Shown: positions 31,373 through 41,550, counted from the first letter of the stretch. The stretch: 64,000 bases of DNA from Palsa-506 sp963836355 (GCA_963836355.1 CAWIJO010000007.1:310001-374000), one strand, 5' to 3'. Made by a program: numbers and translations. The notes: generated by a model not told the origin, from the letters alone.

Positions 31373-31567
31373 TCAGCGGCGGGACTCGGGGATGTTGAAT
31401 GCCTCGCAGACGGCGCGCCAGACGATCTTCGCGTCGGTGCCGTCAGCCAGCGCCTGGCTGACCGTCCTGCTGCCGAGGGAGGCGAGCACCTGATCCTTGG
31501 CCACGCTGTCGGCGTACACGTCGCCGAACTGCGCGCGCATTCGTTCCCAGAACGCAGTGAGACGCAC
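31373..31567 (-). CDS. DUF3046 protein
   Basis: 64 residues starting MRLTAFWERMRAQFGDVYADSVAKD and containing LGSRTVSQALADGTDAKIVWRAVCEAF, the full DUF3046 pattern. This small protein is a constant companion of recA-recX in actinobacteria, encoded just upstream of recA. Here the HTH/Fic pair has been inserted between DUF3046 and recA. Function is unknown. Confidence 0.93.
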   Translation of the reverse strand: MRLTAFWERMRAQFGDVYADSVAKDQVLASLGSRTVSQALADGTDAKIVWRAVCEAFNIPESRR

Positions 31568-31627
31568 CGCGCCAGGCTACCCGGATGACTGGCGCGGTCT
31601 GTCGTACCCAGCAGGCACTATGGAGTC

Positions 31628-34600
31628 ATGCCCGCCAAGCCGCCAGCCCGGACGCTAACCCAGCCGCCAGCCGGGGCGGCTGCGCAGCCGCCAGCGCCGA
31701 CGCAGCCGATGGACGGCTTCTCCGCGCCGACTAGAGCCTGGTTCACGGCTGCCTTCGCCGAGCCGACGCAGGCGCAGGCGCAGGCCTGGGCGGCCATCGG
31801 CAACGGGGACAACGCGCTGGTCGTGGCCCCGACCGGCTCCGGTAAGACGCTCGCCGCCTTCCTCTGGGCGATCGACAAGCTGGCGACCGAGCCGGTTCCG
31901 CAGGATCCGCTGCTGCGCTGCCGGGTGCTCTACATCTCGCCGCTCAAGGCGCTGGCCGTGGACATCGAGCGGAACCTGCGCTCACCGCTCACCGGCGTCG
32001 GGCACGCCGCCCGCGGCTCGGCGCCGACATCAGCGAGATCAGGGTCGGCGTCCGCACCGGGGACACCGCAGCGGACGAGCGGCGCAAGCTGGCGGGCAAG
32101 CCGCCGGACATCCTGATCACCACGCCCGAGTCACTGTTCCTGCTGCTGACGTCCAAAGCCCGCGATGGGCTCCGGGGCGTCGAAACAGTGATCGTGGACG
32201 AGATACATGCTCTGGCAGGTACTAAACGTGGTGCACATCTGGCATTGTCGCTGGAACGCCTGGATGCCCTCCGTGGCGGATCGGACGCCGCCGGAACCAG
32301 CGCGGTCGTCATCCGCCAGCACGGCGGGCCGGACGGCACTGCCGCGGACGGCACTGCCGCGGACGGCACTGCCGCGGACGGCACCCCCGGGGACGAGCCA
32401 GCCCGCCGGCCGGCCCAGCGGATCGGGCTGTCCGCCACCGTCCGGCCGCCCGAGGAGGTCGCCGCGTTCCTCGGCGGCGCCCGCCCGGTGACCATCGCCG
32501 CGCCGCCGAGCGACAAGCGCATCGAGCTCAAGATCGTGGTACCGGTCGAGGACATGACCGACCTGGAGCCGGCCCGCGCGCCCGGCCCGGAGGCCGGCGG
32601 GCTGACCGAGCTTGGCGGGCCGGGCGAGCCGGGCGGCCCGGCGGGCGACGAAGCTGGCCGCCGGGGGTCGATCTGGCCGCACGTCGAGGAGCGGGTGCTG
32701 GATTCTGATCCAGGCGCACAAGTCGACCATCGTGTTCGCGAACTCCCGCCGCCTGGCCGAGCGGCTCTGCGGCCGGCTAAACGAGCTCGCCGCGGACCGC
32801 GCCGAGGCACTGGCACAGCAGCACGCGGACCAGGCCGACGGGCCGGCCTGGGCGGATCCGCCAGCCCGGCCGCCGGCCGAGCTGATGGCCCAGGCCGGAG
32901 CCTCGGCAGGCGCGCCTGCCGACGTGGCCCGCGCCCATCACGGCTCGGTGTCCCGGCAGGAACGGGCTCAGATCGAGGAAGCGCTGAAGGGCCGGCTGCC
33001 CGCCGTGGTAGCCACCTCCAGCCTGGAGCTCGGCATTGACATGGGCGCCGTCGACCTGGTCATCCAGGTGGAGTCGCCGCCGTCGGTGGCCAGCGGCCTG
33101 CAGCGCACCGGCCGGGCCGGCCACAACGTGGGCGATGTCTCCCGCGCCGTGATCTTCCCGAAGTACCAGGGTGACCTGGTCCAGGCGACCGTGGTCGCCC
33201 AGCGAATGCGGGGCGGCCAGATCGAGGAGCTGCGCATCCCGCGCAACCCCCTCGACGTGCTGGCCCAGCAGATCGTCGCGATGACGGCGATGGACGACTG
33301 GGACGTCACGAAGCTGGAGCAGACCGTCCGCCGCGCGACGCCGTTCGCCGGGCTGAGCCGCCCGGTGCTGGAGGCCGTGCTCGACATGCTGGCCGGCCGC
33401 TACCCGAGCGACGAGTTCGCCGGGCTGCGGCCGCGGCTGGTCTGGGACCGGATGACCGGGACGCTGCGCGGCCGGCCCGGCGGCCAGCGGATCGCCGTAA
33501 CCAGCGGCGGGACCATCCCGGACCGGGGACTGTTCGGCGTCTTCCTGGCCGGCGGCCAGCGCGACAAATCCGGCAGGCACTCACGGCGGGTCGGTGAGCT
33601 GGACGAGGAAATGGTCTACGAGTCCCGGGTCGGCGACGTGTTCGTGCTCGGCGCTAGCTCGTGGCGGATCGAGGACATCACTGCCGACCAGGTACTCGTC
33701 TCCCCCGCGCCCGGCCAGCCGGGCAGGCTGCCGTTCTGGCATGGTGACGCGCTCGGCCGCCCGGCCGAGCTCGGCCGGGCGATCGGCGAATACTGCCGTG
33801 AGCTCGGCGCCGCCAGCCCGGCGGACGCCACCGCCCGGCTGCGCGGTGACGGCCTGGACAAGCTGGCCGCGGCGAACCTGATCAGGTACCTGACCGGGCA
33901 ACGCGAGGCGACCGGCTACCTGCCTGACGACCGGACCCTGGTGATGGAGCGCTTCCGGGACGAGTTGGGCGACTGGCGGCTGGTGCTGCACAGCCCGTTC
34001 GGTGCCCGGGTGCACGCTCCCTGGGCACTGGCCATCGCGGCCCGGCTGCGTGACCGTTACGGCGGGATGGACGTGCAGGCGCTGCACACCGACGACGGGA
34101 TCGTGATCCGGGTACCGGACTCCGACGACCCGCCCCCGGCCGGCATCGCCGAGTTTGACGCCGACGAGATCGAACCGCTGGTCACCGCGGAGCTCGGCGC
34201 GTCCGCGCTGTTCGCCTCCAGGTTCCGGGAGTGCGCGGCGCGGGCGCTGCTGCTGCCCAGGCGCCAGCCCGGGCGGCGCACCCCGCTCTGGCAGCAGCGG
34301 CAGCGATCCGCCCAGCTGCTGTCAGTGGCCAGCAAGTACGGCACGTTTCCGATCGTGCTGGAGACCGTCCGGGAGTGCCTGCAGGACGTCTTCGACGTGC
34401 CCGGCCTGATCGGCCTGATGCGTGACCTGTCGGCCCGGCGGATCCGGCTGGTCGACGTCGAGACTCCCGCGCCGTCGCCGTTCGGCCGGTCGCTGCTGTT
34501 CCGCTACGTCGGCGCGTTCATGTACGAGGGCGATTCGCCGCTGGCCGAGCGCCGCGCCCAGGCACTGGCGCTCGACTCGTCCCTGCTGGCCGAGCTGCTC

Positions 34601-36685
34601 GGCCAGGCCGACATGCGCGAACTGCTGGACCAGCTGATCGTCGAGGATTCGGAACGGAAATTCCAGCGGCTCTCCCCCGACCGGGCAGCCCGTGACGCGG
34701 AGGGCGTCGCGGACATGATCCGCGACATCGGGCCGCTGTCCGCGCCGGAGGTGGCCGAGCGCAGCACCGACCCCGCTGCCGCCGGAGGCTGGCTGGCCGG
34801 GCTCGCCGCCCAGCGGCGCGTGCTGGAGGTAAGGGTCGGCGGCGAGGCCCGGTGGGCCGCGGTCGAGGACGCCGGCCGGCTGCGGGACGCGCTCGGCGTC
34901 CCGCTGCCGCCTGGCGTGCCCGCCGTTTTTGCCGAGCCGGTCCTGGACCCGCTGGGCGACCTGGTGGCCAGGTACGCCCGGACGCACGGCCCGTTCGCCG
35001 CGGCGGCGGCGGCGGGCCGCTACGGGCTCGGCGTGGCCGTCGTCACCGGCGCGCTGCGCCGCCTGGCTGCCGAGGGACGGGTCGCCGAGGGCGAGTTCGT
35101 GCCCGGCGGCCGCGGCACCGAATGGTGCGATTCGGGCGTGCTGCGGCTGCTGCGCCGGCGCTGCCTGGCGAGGCTGCGCAAGGAAGCCGAGCCGGTGCCG
35201 CCGCAGGCGCTGGCCGCTTTCCTGCCTGCCTGGCAGGACGCGGGTCATTCGGCCGGCCGCCGGGCGGACGGCCGGCGGGCCCGCCGTGGAGGTCCCGATG
35301 CGGTTTACGACGTGGTCGAGCAGCTGGCCGGGACCGCGGTGCCCGCATCGGCGCTGGAGACCCTGGTGCTGCCCGGCCGGGTGCCCGGTTATGAGCCGGC
35401 CATGCTCGATGAGCTGACCGCCGCCGGCGAGGTCGTCTGGTCAGGCGCGGGCGCGCTGCCGGGCAGCGATGGCTGGATCGTGCTGGCGCCGGCCGCCGCC
35501 GCGCCGCTGCTGTTCCCCGCGCCCGGCGAGATCACAATGACGCCGCTGCACGAGGCGATCCTTGCTGCCCTTGACGGCGGCGGCGCGCTGTTCTTCCGCG
35601 CGCTGGCCGACCGGGCGGCGGCGGCCGCGCGGGACAAGGCGCCGGCCGACGGCCCGGCAGACCCTAGGGCCGACCCGGCCGGCGGCTCATCCAGTGCGCA
35701 GCGATTCCGCGTTCCGGCCGGCCGCGCGGCCGAGCAGGCCGTCGCGGCGGCGATCTGGGATCTGGTCTGGGCTGGCCGGCTGATCAACGACACGCTGGCA
35801 CCGCTGCGAACCATGCTCGGTGCGGGCAGGCCGGTCGCTGCGACAGCACTGCCCGGCGAGGGAGCCGGCCCGCCCGCGGATGGCAGCCGGCGGGCAGCCG
35901 GCGCACCGGGCCGGATAGCGCTGCGGCGGCCAGGCATGGGCCGGCCGGGCATGGGCCGCGGCGCGGTCCCGTCCCGCAGCGGCCCGCCGACGGTCAGCGG
36001 CCGCTGGTCGCTGCTAGCGCCGGGCGAGCCGGACCAGACCAGGCGGCTGCACGCGCTGGCCAGGACGCTGCTCGACCGGCACGGCATCGTGATCAGGGGC
36101 GCCATTGCGGCGGAGCGGGTGCCCGGCGGGTTCGGTGCGCTCTACCCGGTGCTGCGCGCGATGGAGGAAGCCGGGCACTGCAGGCGCGGCTACTTCGTCG
36201 AGGGCCTCGGCGCCGCCCAGTTCGCGCTGCCGGGCGCGGTCGACCGGATGCGGGCGCTGGCCCAGCCAACGTCAGCCCGGCCGCCGTCAGCCCAGGACGA
36301 CGCGGCGAACGCTCCCGTCATCGTGCTGGCAGCCACCGATCCGGCCAACGCCTACGGTGCCGCACTGGCCTGGCCGGCCAGGCCAGACGAGACGCCAGGC
36401 AGCCACCGGCCGGGACGGAAGGCCGGTGCGCTCGTCGTGCTATCCGGCGGCGAACTCGTGCTGTACGTCGAGCGCGGCGGCAAGACTCTGCTGTCCTGGA
36501 CCAGCGATCCGGCCGCGCTCGCCCCGGCTGCCACAGCCCTCGCCGACGCCGTGCGCGCGGGCGCGCTCGGCAGGCTCACCGTCGAGCGCGCCGACGGCGC
36601 CGGGGTCTACGACTCCCCGCTGGCCCACGCCCTGGAGCAGGCCGGCTTCCGGCCCACCCCGCGCGGCCTCCGCCTGCGCCGCTAA
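31628..36685 (+). pseudogene. lhr: Lhr-type ATP-dependent helicase, interrupted by two compensating frameshifts
   Basis: The region encodes a full Lhr superfamily-2 helicase of about 1,685 codons if two single-base errors are repaired. Frame 1 carries motif I APTGSGKTLAAFLWA and ISPLKALAVDIERNL. At about 32013 one base is missing (CGCGGCTCGG for an expected CGCCGGCTCGG), and the next frame carries LLTTPESLFLLL-type sequence, VDEIHALAGTKRG (motif II) and GLSATVRPPEEVAAFLGG (motif III). At about 32703 one extra T returns to frame 1, which continues with IVFANSRRLAERL, VATSSLELGIDMGAVD and QRTGRAGH and the long Lhr C-terminal region. Lhr is a DNA repair helicase. Motifs are intact in their own frames, so sequence error is a real possibility. 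Confidence 0.88.
32332..32391 (+). repeat. 15-bp in-frame repeat inside lhr
   Basis: GACGGCACTGCCGCG occurs exactly at 32332-32346, 32347-32361 and 32362-32376, with a variant at 32377-32391. It encodes DGTAA blocks in a species-specific loop between helicase motifs II and III. Confidence 0.9.
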
Positions 36686-36726
36686 CCGAAGATCGCGCTA
36701 CGACCTGAGCAAGGCAGGATGAAGGC

Positions 36727-37695
36727 ATGCGAGCAATAGTGGTGCGGCGGACCGGCGGGCCGGAGGTACTGCAAGCGGCAGACGTGCCAGCTCCGCAGCC
36801 CGGGCCTGGCCAGCTGCTGGTCGACGTCGCCGCGGCCGGCGTCAACTTCATGGACATCTACCAGCGTGAGGGCCGCCCGCCCTACTCGCCGGAGCTGCCG
36901 TTTATCCCTGGCGCGGAGGGCGCGGGAACGGTCGCGGCGGCCGGCCCTGGCGTTACCGGCTTCGCGGTGGGCGACCGGGTGGCCTGGAGCATCGCGCCGG
37001 CCAGTTACGCGGAGCAGGCCCTGGTGCCCGCGGCGAGCGCGGTGCCCGTGCCGGACGGCGTAGACCTGCAAGTCGCGGCCGCCGTCATGCTGCAGGGCAT
37101 GACGGCGCACTACCTCTGCAACGACACGTTCCCGGTCGACCACGGCGACATTGTCGTCGTGCACGCGGCGGCGGGCGGGGTCGGCCTGCTGCTGACGCAG
37201 CTGGTCAAGCTACGTGGCGGCATCGTGATCGGCACCACGTCGACTACCGGGAAGGCTGCGCTGGCCAAGCAGGCTGGCGCAGATCAGGTGGCCGGCTATG
37301 ACGACTTCGGCGCGATCACCCGCGAGGTCACCGGCGGCGCCGGCGCAGCGGCCGTGTATGACGGCGTCGGCCAGGCGACCTTCGATGCCAGCCTGGCCGC
37401 GCTGCGCCCGCGCGGCTGCATGGTGCTCTACGGCGGGTCCAGCGGGCCGGTGCCGCCCTTCGAGCTGCAGCGGCTGGCCGCCGGGGGCTCGCTGTTCATC
37501 ACCCGGCCGACGCTCGGCAGTTACATCGCCAGCCGCGATGAGCTGCTGTCGCGGTCCAGTGACCTGTTCGGCTGGATCGGCCAGGGCCGGCTCACCGTGC
37601 GGGTCGGCGGCAGCTACCCGCTGGCCGAGGCCGGCCGCGCGCATCATGACCTAGCCGGACGCGGCACCACCGGCAAGTTGATCCTGCTGCCGTGA
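36727..37695 (+). CDS. NADPH:quinone oxidoreductase (MDR family)
   Basis: 322 residues of the zinc-free medium-chain reductase type. The GroES-like N-domain has VNFMDIYQREGRPPYSPELPFIPGAEGAGTV and GDRVAW; the Rossmann domain has VHAAAGGVGLLLTQLVK. It closely follows the quinone reductase QOR pattern and probably reduces quinones or enones with NADPH; the true substrate is unknown. It lies 41 bases after lhr in the same direction and ends 44 bases before the convergent ammonia-lyase homologue. Confidence 0.92.
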   Translation: MRAIVVRRTGGPEVLQAADVPAPQPGPGQLLVDVAAAGVNFMDIYQREGRPPYSPELPFIPGAEGAGTVAAAGPGVTGFAVGDRVAWSIAPASYAEQALVPAASAVPVPDGVDLQVAAAVMLQGMTAHYLCNDTFPVDHGDIVVVHAAAGGVGLLLTQLVKLRGGIVIGTTSTTGKAALAKQAGADQVAGYDDFGAITREVTGGAGAAAVYDGVGQATFDASLAALRPRGCMVLYGGSSGPVPPFELQRLAAGGSLFITRPTLGSYIASRDELLSRSSDLFGWIGQGRLTVRVGGSYPLAEAGRAHHDLAGRGTTGKLILLP

Positions 37696-37739
37696 ACGAC
37701 AGCCCTGCTGCTCGACCTGGCCTGCGTGCCGGTCTTTGG

Positions 37740-39314
37740 TCACGGCCAGGGCACCAGCTCAGCGAGGCCGGGCAGTAGCCGCTGCGCAATGACCAGGTCA
37801 CCGTCCAGCGGCCGGTCGCTGGTGTCCGCCGGCAGCACGCCAGCCACCAGCTCGAATGCCTCGGCCAGCGCCCCGGCCAGTGACATGCCAGCGGGCGCCG
37901 GGCCAGCTGATGCGGGGTCAGCGGGTGCCGGGTCAGTGAGCCGGATGCGGCGCAGCCGCAGCGCCCGGATCGCGGCGACAAGCTCGCACGCGAGCACCAT
38001 CCGGTAGGCGGGTACTACATCGGTAGTGGCCCGCGCCGACTGGGTGGAGAATCCGGCGTGCTCCTCCACCCCGCGGGACAGCACCGCGCTGCCCAGCGCA
38101 GCCGGCCCGGCCAGCCGCCGGATGTCGGCAATCGCCGACTGGGCGACGTACTCCAGGATCATGACGCCGGAACTCGGCGGCGGGTCGGTGGCCAGGAACG
38201 GCGCCAGGCCCGTGAAGGCCGGCTCGACCAGCGTGCCGAGCCTGGCGGCTGACAGCGCCGACGTCTGGAACAGCGCCGCACGGAGCGCGTCCAGGGCCAG
38301 GCCGATATAGCCGGTGTGAAAGTTGCCGTTGTGCCAGACCGCCTGGCCGGCCACGTCGATCAGCGGATTCTCCGCGGCGGAATTCAGCTCGCTGGTCACG
38401 ACCTGGGTGGCGTGCCGGGCCGCATCGACGGCCGGCCCGTGCACCTGCGGCAGCGCCCGGTAGCCGTACGGGTCCTGGACCCGCGGCGCCGACCCGTTGC
38501 GCCCGGTCAGCAGCCGCCGCATCGCCGCGGCCACCGCCTGCTGACCCGGATGCGGCCGGGCAGCATGCACCGGCGCGGCGTACGGCTCTGCAGACGCATC
38601 GACAGCCAGGTGCGAGAAGGCCGCGACGACAATGGCGGCCCGCAGCAACTCGGCCAGGTCGCTGCAGCCGAGGGCGGCTTCGCCGATGGTTGCCGCGTTG
38701 CTGGACAGGAACGCCAGCGCATCCGGCGAGGCCAGCGGGAACCGCGGCGGGCTGGCCGGCTGCGGCACCCAGTCTCGCTCGCCGAGCAGGCACAGCGCGG
38801 TCACGGCCAGCGCCGTGAGGTCGCCGGTGCCAATCGCCCCCCAGACCGGGACTGGTACCGACAGGCCGCCGTTGATGGCCTCGGTAAGCGCATCCAGCGC
38901 GCCCGGATCCACCCCGGAACCACCAGCGGCGATCTGGTTGACCCGCACGACGAGCATTGCCCGGCCCAGCTCGGCGGCGATCAGCGGCCCGCCGCCGCCG
39001 GCGTGGCTGCGCACCAGCCGCAGGCCGTGGCCGGCCACGTCACCGCTGCCGACGGCCAGCCCGCGATTCGCGCCCACGCCGGTGGTCCGGCCGTAGACCT
39101 CCCGGCGTGCGGTGGCATACGCGGCCACCTCGGCGGCCGCCCTGGCCCGCTGCCTGCCCTCGTCGCTGAGCGCCACCCGGGCCAGCCCGCGCGCAGCCGC
39201 GGCTACATCACCGCAGGCCAGCGAGATCCCGTCGAGCACGAGCACGGGATTCTCGCCGTCGGCTACCTCGATGGCGAACCGCTCCCTTAACGACCGCTGC
39301 TGCGCCACGACCAC
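37740..39314 (-). CDS. Aromatic amino acid ammonia-lyase family protein without the Ala-Ser-Gly triad
   Basis: 524 residues with the overall sequence of the HAL/PAL family. The catalytic Tyr loop is present as VYGRTTGVGANRG (Tyr74), as are QDPYGYRALPQVHGP, ELNSAAENPLID, HNGNFHTGYIGLALDAL and the helical C-terminus. At the site that normally reads GSVGASGDL and cyclises into the MIO electrophile, this protein reads GAIGTGDL (residues 159-166): one residue shorter, with Thr-Gly instead of Ser-Gly. MIO formation from Ala-Ser-Gly is thus impossible as in known members. It may be a non-lyase paralogue or use another chemistry. There are no hut genes beside it; a GTG start is at 39314. Confidence 0.85.
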   Translation of the reverse strand: MVVAQQRSLRERFAIEVADGENPVLVLDGISLACGDVAAAARGLARVALSDEGRQRARAAAEVAAYATARREVYGRTTGVGANRGLAVGSGDVAGHGLRLVRSHAGGGGPLIAAELGRAMLVVRVNQIAAGGSGVDPGALDALTEAINGGLSVPVPVWGAIGTGDLTALAVTALCLLGERDWVPQPASPPRFPLASPDALAFLSSNAATIGEAALGCSDLAELLRAAIVVAAFSHLAVDASAEPYAAPVHAARPHPGQQAVAAAMRRLLTGRNGSAPRVQDPYGYRALPQVHGPAVDAARHATQVVTSELNSAAENPLIDVAGQAVWHNGNFHTGYIGLALDALRAALFQTSALSAARLGTLVEPAFTGLAPFLATDPPPSSGVMILEYVAQSAIADIRRLAGPAALGSAVLSRGVEEHAGFSTQSARATTDVVPAYRMVLACELVAAIRALRLRRIRLTDPAPADPASAGPAPAGMSLAGALAEAFELVAGVLPADTSDRPLDGDLVIAQRLLPGLAELVPWP

Positions 39315-39658
39315 TTGCGCGACATCAGGTAATGCGCAGACATAGCCGGATCATATAGCCGCGGCTGGCCGCCGGAACGGGCGCTGCCGCCGCGGCCGCC
39401 GCGGCGGCCGTACCGGAGCGGCCGGCGCCCCGACCCAGGCACGCACCGCCGCGTACGTGGTCATGCGGGTCGAAAAAGCGCTCGCCCGAAGAAGCTGGTG
39501 ATCCGGACGAAGTGCATCTTCAGCCCCGGCTTTTCCGGCCATCGTGCAGTGGAATTACCGCGGAAACTTCAGCAGCGCACTTTCCGGCATCGGGTGGCTC
39601 AACGGACATCCGTGCGCCGGCCAGCGGCCGGGCGTCGTTTGGCTGCATAATGCTGGAC
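39315..39658. other. Intergenic region between the lyase homologue and the Rrf2 gene
   Basis: A divergent gap of about 340 bases. No gene is supported. Near its right end CATAAT at 39646-39651 could be a -10 element for the Rrf2 gene; no good -35 was found. Confidence 0.45.
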
Positions 39659-40108
39659 ATGCGTTTGTCCGCACGAGCCGACTATGCCCTGCGCGCCGCC
39701 ATCGAGCTCGCCGCCGCCCAGGGCAGTCATGTCACGGCCGATCAGCTGGCCAAGACTCAGCGGATTCCCGGGAAGTTTCTTGAAGCGATCTTGACCCAGC
39801 TGAGCCGCAGCGGCCTGGTGCGCAGCCGCCGCGGGCCGGATGGCGGATTCTGGCTGGCCCGGCCGGCCGGGGAGATCTCGCTGGCCGACATCATCCGCGC
39901 TATCGACGGGCCGCTGCTCGGCGTCCGAGGCGAGCGGCCGGAGAACCTGGGCTACATCGGGGCAGCCGAGCCGCTGCAGACCGTCTGGATAGCGCTGCGG
40001 GCCAACGAGCGGGCAATTCTGGAAGATGTCTCGCTTGAGCATGTCGTTTCCGGCGCGCTGCCGGACAGCGTCCGCAAGCTCGCCGACGATCCCCGGGCCT
40101 GGGCCTGA
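39659..40108 (+). CDS. Rrf2 family transcriptional regulator (no cluster cysteines)
   Basis: 149 residues from the ATG at 39659 (an ATG three codons earlier is possible). It has the Rrf2 winged helix: MRLSARADYALRAAIELAAAQG, then LAKTQRIPGKFLEAILTQLSRSGLVRSRRGPDGGFWLARP, and LADIIRAIDGPLL. The three cysteines that bind Fe-S clusters in IscR/NsrR are absent, so it senses something else or acts through a ligand. A possible -10 (CATAAT, 39646-39651) sits 7 bases before the ATG, suggesting a leaderless mRNA. It diverges from the lyase homologue, which it might regulate. Confidence 0.9.
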   Translation: MRLSARADYALRAAIELAAAQGSHVTADQLAKTQRIPGKFLEAILTQLSRSGLVRSRRGPDGGFWLARPAGEISLADIIRAIDGPLLGVRGERPENLGYIGAAEPLQTVWIALRANERAILEDVSLEHVVSGALPDSVRKLADDPRAWA

Positions 40109-40199
40109 CCGCGCGGACGGCCCCGGGCCTCAGCCTGACGGCAGAGCGGTAGCGCAGTGCGAGCCCGCGTCCGGCCGGGCTGGCTGGTCAGCCGGACGC

Positions 40200-40841
40200 T
40201 TAGACAGGCACCATGTCGGTGATGTCCGGCGCGCGCCAGGTCAGCTGGTCAAACGCCGCGCCACCAGGCAATGCCGGACCGCCCGGCAGGACCGCGCCAG
40301 TGGGCCTGGCCGCACCACCCTGCAGCGATACCGTATCGATCACCTGCGCGCCTGGGGTGCCTTGACGCTGGCCCACGCGAGCCGGCATCCGGCCGGGAAC
40401 TGGCGGCGTGATGCTGCGGCCGGGCACCCGCCCGCCCATCGCTGGCCTCTCCGTGACCGCGAGCTGGCGCCCGCCAACCGGCGCCCCGAGCCGCACGTTG
40501 GCGGCAGCAGGACCCCCTCCGGCCTGCGCAGGCCTGGCAGCCGCAGCTGGCCCGCTGGCCGATGGCCGAGGTTCCCTGGCTCCGGTCAGCACCGGCTCGT
40601 TCTGCAGTTCGGCGAGCGCGAAGTTGTCGGACACTTCCCGCAGCACCTGGGACAGCGGCGTGTCCAGTGCCGAGCAGATGGAGCCGAGCAGTTCAGATGA
40701 CGCTTCCTTCTGGCCGCGTTCGACTTCGGAGAGATACCCGAGGGATACCCTCGCTGAGGCCGAGACCTCGCGGAGCGTGCGGCCTTGCCGCTGACGGAGC
40801 CGACGCAGCGCGTCACCGAGCAAGTGACGAAGCAGGACCAT
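40200..40841 (-). CDS. clgR: ClgR-type XRE regulator of Clp protease genes
   Basis: 213 residues from the ATG at 40841, which has an AAGGGAGAG Shine-Dalgarno. The N-terminal HTH is nearly identical to ClgR: GDALRRLRQRQGRTLREVSASARVSLGYLSEVERGQKEASSELLGSICSAL. It then has a long Pro/Gly/Ala tail. ClgR activates clpP and related genes in Streptomyces and mycobacteria, and its gene lies beside cinA/pgsA there, as here. The C-terminus ends in DMVPV rather than the Ala-Ala degradation tag known for ClgR, so its turnover may differ. Confidence 0.85.
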   Translation of the reverse strand: MVLLRHLLGDALRRLRQRQGRTLREVSASARVSLGYLSEVERGQKEASSELLGSICSALDTPLSQVLREVSDNFALAELQNEPVLTGAREPRPSASGPAAAARPAQAGGGPAAANVRLGAPVGGRQLAVTERPAMGGRVPGRSITPPVPGRMPARVGQRQGTPGAQVIDTVSLQGGAARPTGAVLPGGPALPGGAAFDQLTWRAPDITDMVPV

Positions 40842-40948
40842 CGCCGCTCTCCCTTCCGAGGCCGGTTCGCTGACATCTCCACCGTACCTGTCCGCACGGA
40901 CCGTACGGGAGACCATATACACGCGTGTTCTCTGACGTAACGCTGTGA

Positions 40949-41512
40949 TCACGCGCTATCTTCCCGGAGCGCGGCCAGGACCAGGCGCAGGCACTGCGCC
41001 ACCGTCTCCCGGCGGATCTCGTCGCGGGAACCGCGCAGCGCCAGCGACCGTACCGTGATGCCTGGTGCTGCGACACCGACCGCCGCGGAATCCGGCCCGG
41101 CGGCGCTGCCGCCGGCGGCAATTGCCGACCCGGCGGCCCCTGGGCAGATGCTGACCGCGATATAGACGGTGCCGACCGGCTGCCCGTCGGCCGGGTCGGG
41201 TCCGGCCACGCCGGTGGTGGCCGCGCCGACTTCCGCGCCCAGCCGGCCGCGGACGCCCGCGGCCATCTCTGCGGCGACATCAGGGTGCACGGCGCCGTGA
41301 CGCTGCAGCAGGCCCGCTGGCACTCCGAGGATGGTTGCCTTCAGCTCCGTGGCATATGCGACAACCGCGCCGCGGAACACGGCCGACGCGCCAGGGATCC
41401 CGGTCAGTGCAGCGGCCAGCAGCCCGCCGGTAAGCGACTCGGCCACGGCGATGTGCTGGCCGCGTTCGATCAGCAGGGCGACGATCTCCGCGGCGGCCTG
41501 GCGTTCGCTCAC
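40949..41512 (-). CDS. cinA: CinA C-terminal domain family protein (nicotinamide-nucleotide amidase)
   Basis: 187 residues from the GTG at 41512, which has an AAGGAAG Shine-Dalgarno. It shows the PncC domain: AVAESLTGGLLAAALTGIPGASAVFRGAVVAYATELKATIL, then VAAEMAAGVRGRLGAEVGAATTGVAGPDPADGQPVGTVYIAV. This stand-alone domain deamidates NMN in the pyridine nucleotide salvage cycle. A Gly/Ala-rich insertion lies near residue 145. The order rimO-pgsA-cinA-clgR is the usual actinobacterial one; the start is 38 bases after pgsA ends. Confidence 0.92.
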   Translation of the reverse strand: MSERQAAAEIVALLIERGQHIAVAESLTGGLLAAALTGIPGASAVFRGAVVAYATELKATILGVPAGLLQRHGAVHPDVAAEMAAGVRGRLGAEVGAATTGVAGPDPADGQPVGTVYIAVSICPGAAGSAIAAGGSAAGPDSAAVGVAAPGITVRSLALRGSRDEIRRETVAQCLRLVLAALREDSA

Positions 41513-41550
41513 TGACTTCCTTTCGCGGCCACGCGCCCGGTCACATCTCC

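Larger units (their letters stand above)
30843..31493 (+). pseudogene. Mobile mystery protein B (Fic family), C-terminally truncated
   Basis: The first ~118 residues match the Fic partner of mobile mystery protein A: ELNLAEAANINAAMSWLF, LHREMYGQVWAWAGRYR and HWQIRMDMRGILADARAWL. After about 31200 homology ends. The region that should contain the Fic catalytic motif HPFxxGNGR is missing; the frame instead runs into a 17-bp inverted repeat and a 20-bp tandem array, then overlaps the DUF3046 gene on the other strand. Without the HPF loop it cannot AMPylate, so it is probably a dead toxin beside an intact antitoxin. Confidence 0.82.
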
